Source of the DNA: an uncultured Tidjanibacter sp.
GTDB taxonomy: Bacteria > Bacteroidota > Bacteroidia > Bacteroidales > Rikenellaceae
Length of the DNA stretch: 23,965 nucleotides
Reading direction: 5' to 3'
NCBI GenBank assembly: GCA_934663885.1
Contig: CAKUKW010000006.1
Coordinates: 1 to 23,965 of the forward strand
Both the position numbers and the translations under genes were made by a program. This document shows positions 16,101-23,763 of this stretch, piece by piece. Each line of letters opens with the position of its first letter. The stretch's first letter is position 1. Below the pieces are notes generated by a model. That model was not told the DNA's origin. It did no database searches and saw only the letters and a program-made list of their open reading frames with translations.

Positions 16101-16369
16101 AACATCTCCGGCGAAGATGAGGCGTCGAAAACCAGCACGTCGACGGTTTTTACTTCGTCTTCTTTGCCCGCCAGGCCCGTTCCCGCCATTGACCGCGTTG
16201 AGACTTTAGGGATACCTATATTTGGTACCTCCAGCCTGAATCTTACACTATTTCCACTCTCTTGCGGGTTAACAAAATGTTCTTCATTAGTACAACCGGC
16301 GAGCCACACGGCAGCCGATAGGGCCGCCATGAGAGTGATTATCCTGAATATAGAACTTATATATTTCAT
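13151..16369 (-). CDS. Large fimbrial tip-type lipoprotein with two DUF1566/FISUMP (Lcl-like) domains
   Basis: A 1072-residue lipoprotein (signal ending WLAGC, Cys26) and the last gene of the fimbrial operon. A possible maturation site, T-R59-S, follows. Residues about 40-360 resemble a fimbrillin N-terminal region (TVDVLVFD, later RMLARIDV). About 400-480 resemble a BACON domain (GGWKAEIPGGSWLTF ... TVTQS). About 490-770 are beta-rich and not recognised. Two C-terminal domains of the DUF1566/FISUMP type follow: GWRIPT (807-812), YWTSTP (843-848) and RCVR (881-884), then GWRLPT (975-980) and VRCVK (1065-1069). Length, position and domains suggest the tip adhesin. The ATG at 16369 is preferred to a TTG at 16387; GGAAGG lies upstream. 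The gap to the previous gene is 35 bp. Confidence 0.8.
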   Translation of the reverse strand: MKYISSIFRIITLMAALSAAVWLAGCTNEEHFVNPQESGNSVRFRLEVPNIGIPKVSTRSMAGTGLAGKEDEVKTVDVLVFDASSSPEMFLQWVEATDVSQNLSVSTVAQFTATLASTSASTRIVVVANSSLSSIASGFAGKNKAQVMEMLSYSSTGNWPVNGASVTGYTPVPMYGETLVPRINTSMVIGTPIPLTRMLARIDVLNSASDFTVEEVYLVNYNTNGYIAPGWDTDGQVDYTSIPNIPSTSGKQTGETTKLTYPVNGSNSYTGEIYTFEAPAAADGTNDTDSSRKDAVCLIVKGKRGSGISGYYRIDFMAPGSETYVPLKRNYKYIVDIQHAAGVGYGNITEAINSYRVMSHLTVRLITYGSQEKLTSVVYNGQYMLGVGEPEIELNQYYIDSYIVDVYTDSPGGWKAEIPGGSWLTFRDGTSTASGLPNQDNSFVLRIPYYDAAVGSSRTETITVTAGRLSHRVTVTQSVNEPGMIRFMDAYGNVLDNGLFFPMEDPTTLGDPEPQTVYVMWTTGGIEAWLQPRGGFGSSVPMEYVSFTPSIPDGDYGKAPLTNGIQAITIQPKAGNENWRWDIIYFNMYDGGGRYIGNKLFPLNQGLLSFKFYNYTPTENTETYELELGPVHTLDLGANTNWEIVNVEEIGNTGLLGTTNQDIRIGTSNMINKPNIIYNWAPQVEIGTDLVGAEGRYYLNFPTGEWEPGKTGTVRVTFRSLMHTAGGNGVRDDTNLYERGPGSDDDYFPFFITRNLVLKAVDPLYYTTAGQNSYFYVNRKVYSNADASATYMSLETANSQCERLGAGWRIPTINELMLSFIYVDALGGSGSTGGEKWYNNYRYWTSTPSYTGYHWGYIFNEPQTTFNAYVSTTENWQATLRCVRDIPSGTTQYPYLTPSFTDTASGISGTLIVSRNGSNGVDPSALLSTNGIPAGTDNRVAAKLLVENTNTVPGVDYSDRTWTVAQKTCTDKGTGWRLPTLRELQLIWLLGGTMETTFGGYKGMSWGNSFQKIDLLPPAENNNGMTWTMTEDGSGNVHALNVFTPTGYYFETQTKTSNILAYAAVRCVKSIN

Positions 16370-16404
16370 AATTCTTTTTCCTTCCAAAATATTCTTTTCC
16401 GGAA

Positions 16405-18036
16405 TCAGGGTGATGTCACCACAATCTGGGCTGCAGGATTGGAACCGTTTGTATTTGTAAATGTAAGCGTTGCTTTCTTTCCCGATAAGGCATTTGCCTT
16501 GAAGTAAAAATAGATATTGCCGGTAGAACCGGTCGCTCCCAGTATAGTTTCTTTATTCAGGAGGATGTCATCGGGATCGGACAAAGCCGAAACCGTCCAT
16601 GCCCACCATCCCGGAGCTCCTGAAGTAACAACGAGTATATTCCGGTTTGGGGAGTCCGGATCCGGATCCGTTTGCACGCTTGCTCTCAGCCAGACCCCGT
16701 CTCCTGCATATTGCATCACAGACATCCGGTGGCGCAGGTTACCGGCGTTGATGTAGTAAGCCGCCCAACGGTTGCTGCTTGCTTCCAAGTCCTCTACTGC
16801 AATCCTGATATTGTATAAGTATATGCCTCCGGAGGTCGACGTTTCCGTTAAAGTAACAGTTGCCCAGCCCAGGTCGACATTGGATACATTTGTCCCGGGA
16901 TTAGCAAAAGTAGCCAGGAAAGCACCGGCCGGATATCCGGTATCGGGGTTTGCATTATAATTTGTCTCTGCGGTCAGGTCTACAGTTACCCCGTTGGCGG
17001 CAAGGTAAATAGCCGTTTGGGAAACCTTCAGATAGTAATCACGGTCGAAAATTACGTTCACAGGATTATCGTTCCAGTCAAGCGGCTGGACATCTATTTG
17101 GTATGCCCCGTTAGTGATCGTTACATTATAATTTATATACTCGCCCGATTCCCATGAATGCTGGGTGGACGCGACCAGATCCCGCAATAAGAATTCGTGG
17201 ACACCGATGTTTGTAGTGATGACCACTTTGGCAGTCGAGGAAAAAGCAGTGGCCGGCAGCATCAGGAATGTGTCACCTATCTGTTTTGCCGTATCCGTTA
17301 CCGTATTGTCAGTCGTTGCGGGAATGGAAGTTATGGTGCCGGTAGTTATATTGCTCCACACAAAATTGGCCTTGCCGTTTTTTGTCGTAGCGGCCGGGAT
17401 ACTGGTTACGACGTATTCCCCGCTTTTCCCTACATCCCGGAACTCTATGCGCGATACGGTTACCACAGCCGGGGCCGGATCGACTTTCTTAAATGTAAAC
17501 GTGACTTTGGCCAGCATGTGCCGGAAAGCGATAGTGACACCGGAACCCCATGCCGGCTCCGAGACCGCAGCCAATACATCGACATGATTGGCAGCGTCGG
17601 CGTCCGCGGAATAGCTCATGGCCATTTGGCCAGGGGTCGTAAAGTCCACAGTGGGGCTGTATGCCCCGGAATAAGGATACCATGAAAAGATCTTAAGGCT
17701 GCCGATGCGGTCTATCGGCCAATACTGGGGCGGTGATATGGCCGCCGACTGGTCAGTGCCGCTTACCGTGGCGTTGGCTGTAAAATGGGTCGACCAGTTA
17801 GAGGTACGGGAAGCATAAATGCCGAACGTCTTTCCCCGCATTTCGGCGCTCGAATCAATGGCGTCCCCACGGGTATAAGTATACGTATCGCCGCTCACGT
17901 CGTCCTGAACGCTGGTCACGACGATCTGTTCGCAGTTTTTAAAGTCTTCCTCCGTGAACCTTATACACGATGCCGACAGTACCGGAATTAAGGTTACCGC
18001 TATCATGATCGATTTTATGATATTTCTAATTATCAT
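16405..18036 (-). CDS. Fimbrillin family (Mfa-like) accessory lipoprotein
   Basis: A 543-residue lipoprotein: signal ending LSASC, Cys24. It fits the fimbrillin-like (Mfa_like_1) family: T-R56-G then a segment with YWPIDRIGSLKIFSWYPYSG and FRHMLAKVTFTFKK, whose (F/Y)xHxLAK pattern is typical. The C-terminal ~200 residues are Ig/BACON-like beta segments (KVSQTAIYLAANGVTVDL; later ILLNKETILGATG). T-R56 could be a cleavage site for an Arg-specific protease. I chose the ATG at 18036 (AAGGA lies about 12 bp upstream, and the signal peptide begins there); the frame stays open upstream to 18066. The gap to the preceding gene is 117 bp; the next gene follows after 35 bp. Likely a minor pilus subunit, beneath or near the tip. 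Confidence 0.8.
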   Translation of the reverse strand: MIIRNIIKSIMIAVTLIPVLSASCIRFTEEDFKNCEQIVVTSVQDDVSGDTYTYTRGDAIDSSAEMRGKTFGIYASRTSNWSTHFTANATVSGTDQSAAISPPQYWPIDRIGSLKIFSWYPYSGAYSPTVDFTTPGQMAMSYSADADAANHVDVLAAVSEPAWGSGVTIAFRHMLAKVTFTFKKVDPAPAVVTVSRIEFRDVGKSGEYVVTSIPAATTKNGKANFVWSNITTGTITSIPATTDNTVTDTAKQIGDTFLMLPATAFSSTAKVVITTNIGVHEFLLRDLVASTQHSWESGEYINYNVTITNGAYQIDVQPLDWNDNPVNVIFDRDYYLKVSQTAIYLAANGVTVDLTAETNYNANPDTGYPAGAFLATFANPGTNVSNVDLGWATVTLTETSTSGGIYLYNIRIAVEDLEASSNRWAAYYINAGNLRHRMSVMQYAGDGVWLRASVQTDPDPDSPNRNILVVTSGAPGWWAWTVSALSDPDDILLNKETILGATGSTGNIYFYFKANALSGKKATLTFTNTNGSNPAAQIVVTSP

Positions 18037-18153
18037 GTCCGTTTTTTCCTTCAACTCATCTGTCACACTTCAGGAACCGTTTATGCAAGCCCTGTTTCCC
18101 TATTATGGAAATCCCTTTAAATCTATTTCCCGATATGCATAATAATAAGCCTA

Positions 18154-19230
18154 TCAATTTATAATAATATCCACGTCCTGGGGCGGGCCCCAATCTTCTA
18201 CGGATACCGTAAGGGTGAGGCCGACTACCGCCTCCACCTGTGCGGTGATCTGGTATACGTTATTTCTCCGGATCTCCGTAAAAGCCTTTACCGTGCCCCC
18301 GTTCGAAACCGTTGCGATATCTTTATTCGCTATCCCGGTCAGCATATTCGCCCGTTTAATATTGGTCAGGCTGACAGCAATCCGGTCCGAGTAGTCCGCT
18401 TTGAAGATTCGTTCCGCGGTGTAGAACGAGCAGAGCAGTTTGCGGTCGTCGGCGGGAACCCCCGAATAACTCCACCGGGCAGTGGAGGAAGGTGTCCACG
18501 TCTTATCAAACAGGTCGGAAACGTCCGTCATTACTTTCCCGAAATTCTTCGAAGAGGTGGCATTGTCCCGGGTATCATTATCCGCATTCCCCATTGCGAA
18601 ATAGCTGTTATAAGAGAGGTTGTGTACGGTAACGCTGCTGCCCGCGGTATATCCCGTCTCCACACTTCCCTGCATGGCCTCCAGGTAAATATCTATTCTC
18701 GCAACGGCCCGCTCGACCACCATAGTAACACTTTCGGTCTGGTCTTTGGCCACTGCGATATCCCGTATCACCCCGATTATCGGCATGGCGGTTATGGTGT
18801 CATTAGAGTTCAGTATGTCGGCTATATCATATACGATATTCTCCAGTTCTCCCTGATGCTGTACCGCGTCAAGTTGATTTTTAAGGCCGCCCGGTTCGTT
18901 GATGATCACGGCTACCAGGATATCGTCGTTCGGGGTAACCTCCACGTAGTTCGCACCGATCTCAGTGATCATCTTCTGGTCTCCTTCCGCGATGGCGACG
19001 TATTCGTTGACATCCATACGCGGAAAGTTCGACGAAGCATCCCTGAAGACAATAAAACGGATCGTCTTCAGCATCTCCCGGTTCCCGGTATCGCCGCTCT
19101 CCGTGAAATTCAGGACAAGGTTTGCCGAACGTGTATCCACGTCGTCCTCTCTGGTTTTCTTGCAGGAAACCAGGCAGAGTGCCAGTAGACACAAGCACAA
19201 CAATATCCTATGTGTTAATCTAAATTTCAT
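18154..19230 (-). CDS. Fimbrial accessory lipoprotein
   Basis: A 358-residue lipoprotein with a short signal ending CLVSC (Cys23). The N-terminal part has a fimbrillin look (LVLNF, TIRFIVFRD), the centre has VVERAVARIDIYLEAM, and the C-terminal end has EIRRNNVYQITAQVE and VSVEDWG, typical of Bacteroidales fimbrial subunits. A T-R34-S site lies 11 residues after the lipid Cys. Its ATG overlaps the stop of the mfa2-like gene (TAATG), indicating translational coupling. It may be an accessory subunit comparable in role to FimC-E or Mfa3-5; I cannot assign which one. Confidence 0.75.
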   Translation of the reverse strand: MKFRLTHRILLCLCLLALCLVSCKKTREDDVDTRSANLVLNFTESGDTGNREMLKTIRFIVFRDASSNFPRMDVNEYVAIAEGDQKMITEIGANYVEVTPNDDILVAVIINEPGGLKNQLDAVQHQGELENIVYDIADILNSNDTITAMPIIGVIRDIAVAKDQTESVTMVVERAVARIDIYLEAMQGSVETGYTAGSSVTVHNLSYNSYFAMGNADNDTRDNATSSKNFGKVMTDVSDLFDKTWTPSSTARWSYSGVPADDRKLLCSFYTAERIFKADYSDRIAVSLTNIKRANMLTGIANKDIATVSNGGTVKAFTEIRRNNVYQITAQVEAVVGLTLTVSVEDWGPPQDVDIIIN

Positions 19231-20234
19231 TATGTACCAAAATCACTGAACCATACGATCCATCCGTTAACCCGGATCCCAAAGGCTATAAAAGCAGTAT
19301 CTCCGCCCCCGCGGTAGTATATGGTGAGCTCCCAATCGCCACGTCGGTCGAGGTATTCCCTGAATGAAATGGGCGGATAATCCGGCTGTGTCAATTCCAA
19401 AAGTTTCAGTAAGTCGTAACTCCACACCTGTTCCCCGCTCAGGGTTTCACTCACGATCAGTTTATAGTCATAGCCGCTCCTGTCTAACAGGCGGCAGGTG
19501 TTGAGGTAGCCGACAACCGGATATTGGAATGTTCCCCCCAGGGTGAGTACGTAGGGCAGGTATGTGACCGGAGAACCAGGTTTGACAGGCTCGTTGTTCC
19601 GATCATAAACAGCGCCTTCGGGCGTAGTTATGTCAAAAGTATAATAGGGTGCCCCGCTCATTGCCATGGTATTGTCCCCATCCATGTTTTCAAGCCGGAT
19701 CACGAACTTATTGGTATCACGGATCAGGTAGACCGGAAATACGGTGTGAGCGGTAAGAGACCGGCTGTAATCCACCTCGATTGTTTCCCCGAAATAGAGG
19801 TGCGGAAATTCAGTATCGACCCTGTCCGACTGGCGTTTCAGCTCGAATATGACATCATCGAGGGATGTTTGTCCGGGAACGGGGCCGAGACCCGAATGAT
19901 CCGAAATACGGAAATTGTCGGACAGATTCCCGATAGTCAGTATCTTATATCTTCCGTATTCCAACAGGTCGGTTAGCGCCATGCGGTTGCCGCCGATCAG
20001 CTCGCTGGAAGCCGCCTTACGGACAAGCAGCAGTTTTTCGTCACTGTCGAAAATGAACACGTCAACCGAACCTACGAGAGGGTCGAACCTGTCTTCGAAC
20101 TCCATGTTGTATTCAAAACGGAATTCCAGATAGATCTCGCACGGTGCCAGATCCTCATAAATTCGCTCACACGCCGTCGACAGGCATGTCAGCGCCAGGA
20201 GAATCAGCAATAATATTTTCGGTTTACCGAACAT
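19230..20234 (-). CDS. FimB/Mfa2-type fimbrial anchor lipoprotein
   Basis: A 334-residue lipoprotein, Cys22 in LSTAC. The family signature is visible: DLAPC (about 28-32) shortly after the lipid Cys, EFRFEYNMEF, and SVDVFIFDSDEKLL. It lacks the Thr-Arg site seen in the other subunits, as expected of an anchor that stays lipidated and caps growth at the outer membrane. It ends NGWIVWFSDFGT, resembling the last residues of the Mfa1-type protein. The frame is open upstream to 20318, but the signal peptide starts at the ATG at 20234, with an AAGGAT preceding it. Its stop is fused with the next start (TAATG). In P. gingivalis Mfa2 anchors and limits the length of Mfa1 fimbriae; the same role is inferred here. 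Confidence 0.85.
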   Translation of the reverse strand: MFGKPKILLLILLALTCLSTACERIYEDLAPCEIYLEFRFEYNMEFEDRFDPLVGSVDVFIFDSDEKLLLVRKAASSELIGGNRMALTDLLEYGRYKILTIGNLSDNFRISDHSGLGPVPGQTSLDDVIFELKRQSDRVDTEFPHLYFGETIEVDYSRSLTAHTVFPVYLIRDTNKFVIRLENMDGDNTMAMSGAPYYTFDITTPEGAVYDRNNEPVKPGSPVTYLPYVLTLGGTFQYPVVGYLNTCRLLDRSGYDYKLIVSETLSGEQVWSYDLLKLLELTQPDYPPISFREYLDRRGDWELTIYYRGGGDTAFIAFGIRVNGWIVWFSDFGT

Positions 20235-20493
20235 ATCCTTATCCTTGTTTTTCGGTGGCGGCCCTGTGGACGGCCTTATTTTATATCGTCGGGGCTGTGC
20301 GCCCCTTTTTGTTTTCATTTTTGTGTGGCGCGCCGGTTTTCCGGATGCGCCGGGGTGTTGCGGTGCTGTTTTGAAAGCCTGTCACCGGCCCATGTCTTTT
20401 TTCGGTTATGGTGGGCGATATTGGGTACCGCCTGCTTTAATAAAGGTGCCGGGCGGGCGTTTCCAGCCCGGCACCTTACAAGTAGGGTACGGA
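20235..20493. other. Gap between the mfa1-like and mfa2-like genes
   Basis: 259 bases without a supportable gene, the largest gap in the fimbrial operon. It holds the stem described at 20443-20477 and several GC-rich short inverted repeats (for example GGGGC/GCCCC near 20291-20305). Confidence 0.5.
20443..20477 (-). terminator. Attenuator-type hairpin after the mfa1-like gene
   Basis: A perfect 12-bp GC-rich stem (20443-20454 with 20466-20477) with an 11-nt loop, 16 bp beyond the major pilin stop. On the minus strand it is followed by TATTAAAG rather than a strong U-tract, so partial termination or mRNA 3'-end protection is more likely than a full stop. Confidence 0.6.
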
Positions 20494-22149
20494 TCAGATT
20501 CCGAAATCGTTAGTCCAGTAAACCCACGGGCCTACGGTTATCTCGAACGCGAGGCGTGCGGTACCTTCGTCGTCGTCTTCATCCGGCTTAGGATCGCCGG
20601 GGCCGCCGCCGGGATACCAGGGCGTACCCTTACCTGCTACCGAAGTCAGGTTGAGCTTATACCAGTTATTGCGGACGATACCGTACTTACCGAAATACAT
20701 ATCGTCTTCGCTGGCACGGTCGTGACGGATCGCAGAGTAGTAATAGTTCAAGCCGCCGTCGTACCATAGAAGGCAATCCTCGATCTTACAGATCTCACCG
20801 CCGTCGGTTATCGGGTCAAGGTGCGTAGTCTGGTCGAGGGCCGCGAAGTTGGCAGGGATTGCAATACCGCCTATTGCGGTCAAAGCGGCGCTAACCTGCG
20901 TAAAGAAGTTATCGCACGCGGTAATCAATCCCGAACCCGGGGTGGCGGTGTTGTAAGCCGTTTGTACCGCAGCCAGGTTTTGATATACCGCGGTGCCGTA
21001 GCTGAACCAGTCTTCCCCAAGTGTCCAGTTGGACATGGGCGCGTACTGGGCCTGGATGACCAGGATCGTAGTTCCGCCGTGTTTCTGGGCGTCCGCCGCC
21101 ATGGTGTTCTCGATAGCGTAATCGTAGCCATTTTCCTCGTTCCATGTGAAGTTAGGCTTGCGGCCGTCGAGGTCGTTTTTTATAATACCGTCGGTGTAGG
21201 CGTTACCCGCCAACAGGTAATTCGGGTCGACAGTATAGAAATTGTTGGCGTACACACCCGACGCGTGAGTATCCGCGGTCGTGTTTTTCAGTGCGTAAGG
21301 GAAGAACATGCTGTTGCGGTGATCGAATTCCCAACCCTGGAAAAGGAAGAGGCCGTGACCGTCGGGAGAAGTTGCAGCGCCTGTAACGCCCGAATAATTG
21401 CCGGCCAGTTTAACGGCGTCGCCTACGCTTACTTCTACCTTCGCGGCAAGGCGTTCGATGGTAAGTTCAGCCCTGTTGTCCTTGGCGTTTTGCTGTGCAG
21501 TGGCGTCATCTGTGGTAGCGCTCACCAGGACTATATTGGCGGATACGTCGACGAGGCAGTCCTCATAAGAATTTTCACTTGCACCGGGAGTGGCATTATA
21601 AATACCGCCCGCGTTGATCATCGCGAAGTAGGTATTATCGGATTTACGGATCTCATCAGCAATCCTGTCCGCCCTGTCCGCGCCGGTGGTTCCTGCCTCT
21701 GCAATGATCGCCTGGTTAAAATGGGCATAAGTGGTCGATCCTACTACCAGGGTTTTTAGGCGCTCCAGCAATTTGGGTCCCGGGTTAGCCACCATAAGAA
21801 CGTACTTAACGCTTGGGCTTACCTTGAAAGCGTCGTTCGTAGTGCTCACATTGGTAGCCGGATTTGTAGTAAGGTCCGAAGTGACAATGTGGATATACGG
21901 AGTGGTCGCCTGGGTGTGTTTTATCACCGTCCTGCTCGAATCGAAAGTGACGATGTAAAGGTCACCGATTGTACTTTCCGCTGCTGATCCCTGTAGTTCC
22001 GACGATGCGCGGGTCGGGATCTGCGGGGCGATCTGGATGGTAAGGTAGGCGGTCTCGAATTCACCGTCAACCGGCCCGTTCTTGTCCTTGGAACAAGCTG
22101 TCAAAGCCAGCGCTGCCAGCATCGACACAATGATTAATTTAATTTTCAT
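20494..22149 (-). CDS. Mfa1-type major fimbrial subunit
   Basis: A 551-residue lipoprotein pilin. The signal ends LTAC (Cys19); T-R47-A, 28 residues on, matches the position of the Arg cleavage site of P. gingivalis Mfa1/FimA. FETAYLTIQI (31-40) begins the N-terminal fimbrillin domain. Typical Mfa1 elements follow: LTIERLAAKVEV near 225-240 and, near the end, YYYSAIRHD, GKYGIVRNNWYKLNLTSV, a GGGPGDPKPDEDDDEG linker and ARLAFEITVGPWVYW. It has its own 146-bp upstream gap and a hairpin behind it, as expected for the most abundant product of the operon. No good SD precedes the ATG, usual for Bacteroidetes. Known biology (type V pili): lipidation, Arg-specific cleavage, then donor-strand polymerisation by the C-terminal strand. 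Confidence 0.85.
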   Translation of the reverse strand: MKIKLIIVSMLAALALTACSKDKNGPVDGEFETAYLTIQIAPQIPTRASSELQGSAAESTIGDLYIVTFDSSRTVIKHTQATTPYIHIVTSDLTTNPATNVSTTNDAFKVSPSVKYVLMVANPGPKLLERLKTLVVGSTTYAHFNQAIIAEAGTTGADRADRIADEIRKSDNTYFAMINAGGIYNATPGASENSYEDCLVDVSANIVLVSATTDDATAQQNAKDNRAELTIERLAAKVEVSVGDAVKLAGNYSGVTGAATSPDGHGLFLFQGWEFDHRNSMFFPYALKNTTADTHASGVYANNFYTVDPNYLLAGNAYTDGIIKNDLDGRKPNFTWNEENGYDYAIENTMAADAQKHGGTTILVIQAQYAPMSNWTLGEDWFSYGTAVYQNLAAVQTAYNTATPGSGLITACDNFFTQVSAALTAIGGIAIPANFAALDQTTHLDPITDGGEICKIEDCLLWYDGGLNYYYSAIRHDRASEDDMYFGKYGIVRNNWYKLNLTSVAGKGTPWYPGGGPGDPKPDEDDDEGTARLAFEITVGPWVYWTNDFGI

Positions 22150-22295
22150 AGATTTAATGGAGTTAAAAAAAATTATAGTAAAAGTGTTTTCAAGTTTTCA
22201 ATTGCCAGCCCGGCTTCACTCGGAATGCCACTCTGGCGGAAATGGCCTTTTTATTTTCTACATCAAAACCGGGGTTTGATTTGGGTTAATGGTTA

Positions 22296-23759
22296 TTATT
22301 GGGTTGATATCATTCTCAGGTTTTTACCGGCCGCTTCCAGCATGCCTGCCGCCTGCTCGAAATGAACGCGCGCGCCGGCGGTATCGTGCTGCAGCAGCAA
22401 TAAAGCGCCCATTGCATTGTGGTACTCCGGCAGGTTACGGATTTTTACTGCTTTTTCAAGGTATGGCGCGGCCCTCTCAGTGTCTTTCTCCTGCAGGGCG
22501 GCGATAGCCGCATTCAGGTTGGCGATCTCGTCGTCGGGGTAAACGCGGAGGGCCGTTTCGAATACCTCGACGAATTCCGGCGAACCTTCCCTCATCGTTC
22601 CGGCTACCATGTAGAATTCGTTGAGGTTCAGGTTACGCGGACGACTCCGGTAGACCTCAACCGCATCGGCGGTGTCAAAACCCTTTACAAGGTACTCGAT
22701 CCTGCATATCACAGTACGCAGCATGGGGTAAATGTTAGCCTTCATGTAACGGTAAGTCGCCCCTCCGTTTAATCCCGCAATCCGGCTCTTGCGCGTCTGG
22801 TCGGGAGGGGTGGTTCCAATTATGTCCAGCACCTCCCCATAGTGGTCTATCGGGTTATTTTGCAACTCACGAACCAGTCCGTCCCAGTTTTCTCCGCCGA
22901 AAGTCAGCCGGAAAATATCTTTCCGGAAGTTATACCTTGAGATAAGGTAATTCTGCATCGACAGCGCCCTGCCCTCCGACAACCGCTGGTTTGCCGCCAG
23001 ATTCCCTTCCGGCGAGGCATTCCCGATAATTTCTATGGTAACTATTGTGATCGCTTCATCGCCGATGAGCTCGTCAATGATGCTCCGGATACGGGCCAGT
23101 TCCGAAGGGTTATTCATATAAGAGGGGTCGATGTTCGTCTTGTTGACGACGAAATCGAGTCGGCTCTCCACCTTCTCTTCCCGCCTTTTTACCTCTTCGG
23201 CTTCGGGTACGACATACGCCAGGTAAGGAGTATAGTAGATAATCGCCGGAGCCTCTTTATCTATCCCTGCCAGGTTGGTTACACCTGTCAATGCGCTCCC
23301 TCCGCAACCCGAGTCGTATTTACGCAGGCTCAGCCCCGCGTCCGCCATCCACGTTTCGTACGGAACCGTATACCGGTATTTTATGATAGTATCTGTTTTA
23401 TATCCCTTTAAGACAAAAGCTCCATTACCGGCATCGGGGTTGCGTCCCTCCATGGTCACTCCGCGCTCCCAGGCCTTGTAAGCGGAGCGTCCCTTGATAG
23501 AAACTGCCGGCAAAACGTAATCGCGCATTTCTGAGGCAAAACAAGGAACCAACTCCACGCTCATATTCGATTTTACACGGGCATCAGTCAGGTGGATATC
23601 CATATCCACATAGAGTGAATCGCCCGATTGCTCGCAACGCACTGGAACTACCGTTATATCACCCTTGTATGATTGGCCCCAAGCGCTGGCGGCAAACAGG
23701 AGCGACACAAGCAGTAACGTCGTTTTTATAATAAAAAATTTTGTCTTTGTCATTTCCAT
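22296..23759 (-). CDS. DUF3868 / OmpA-like / TPR protein of the fimbrial locus
   Basis: A 487-residue exported protein; signal peptide 1-28 (AASAWG, cleaved before QS). Residues about 30-185 are the DUF3868-type beta domain. About 200-275 resemble an OmpA C-terminal domain, including IEIIGNASPEGNLAANQRL and EGRALSMQNYL. The last ~100 residues contain TPR-like helices (VFETALRVYPDDEIANLNAA, APYLEKAVKI). The usual Asp of the OmpA peptidoglycan-binding site is replaced (GNAS), though R264 is kept. It starts 4 bp after the DUF3575 stop. Such pairs commonly stand beside Mfa-type fimbrial operons; the role in assembly is inferred, not shown. Confidence 0.8.
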   Translation of the reverse strand: MEMTKTKFFIIKTTLLLVSLLFAASAWGQSYKGDITVVPVRCEQSGDSLYVDMDIHLTDARVKSNMSVELVPCFASEMRDYVLPAVSIKGRSAYKAWERGVTMEGRNPDAGNGAFVLKGYKTDTIIKYRYTVPYETWMADAGLSLRKYDSGCGGSALTGVTNLAGIDKEAPAIIYYTPYLAYVVPEAEEVKRREEKVESRLDFVVNKTNIDPSYMNNPSELARIRSIIDELIGDEAITIVTIEIIGNASPEGNLAANQRLSEGRALSMQNYLISRYNFRKDIFRLTFGGENWDGLVRELQNNPIDHYGEVLDIIGTTPPDQTRKSRIAGLNGGATYRYMKANIYPMLRTVICRIEYLVKGFDTADAVEVYRSRPRNLNLNEFYMVAGTMREGSPEFVEVFETALRVYPDDEIANLNAAIAALQEKDTERAAPYLEKAVKIRNLPEYHNAMGALLLLQHDTAGARVHFEQAAGMLEAAGKNLRMISTQ

Positions 23760-23763
23760 TCTC

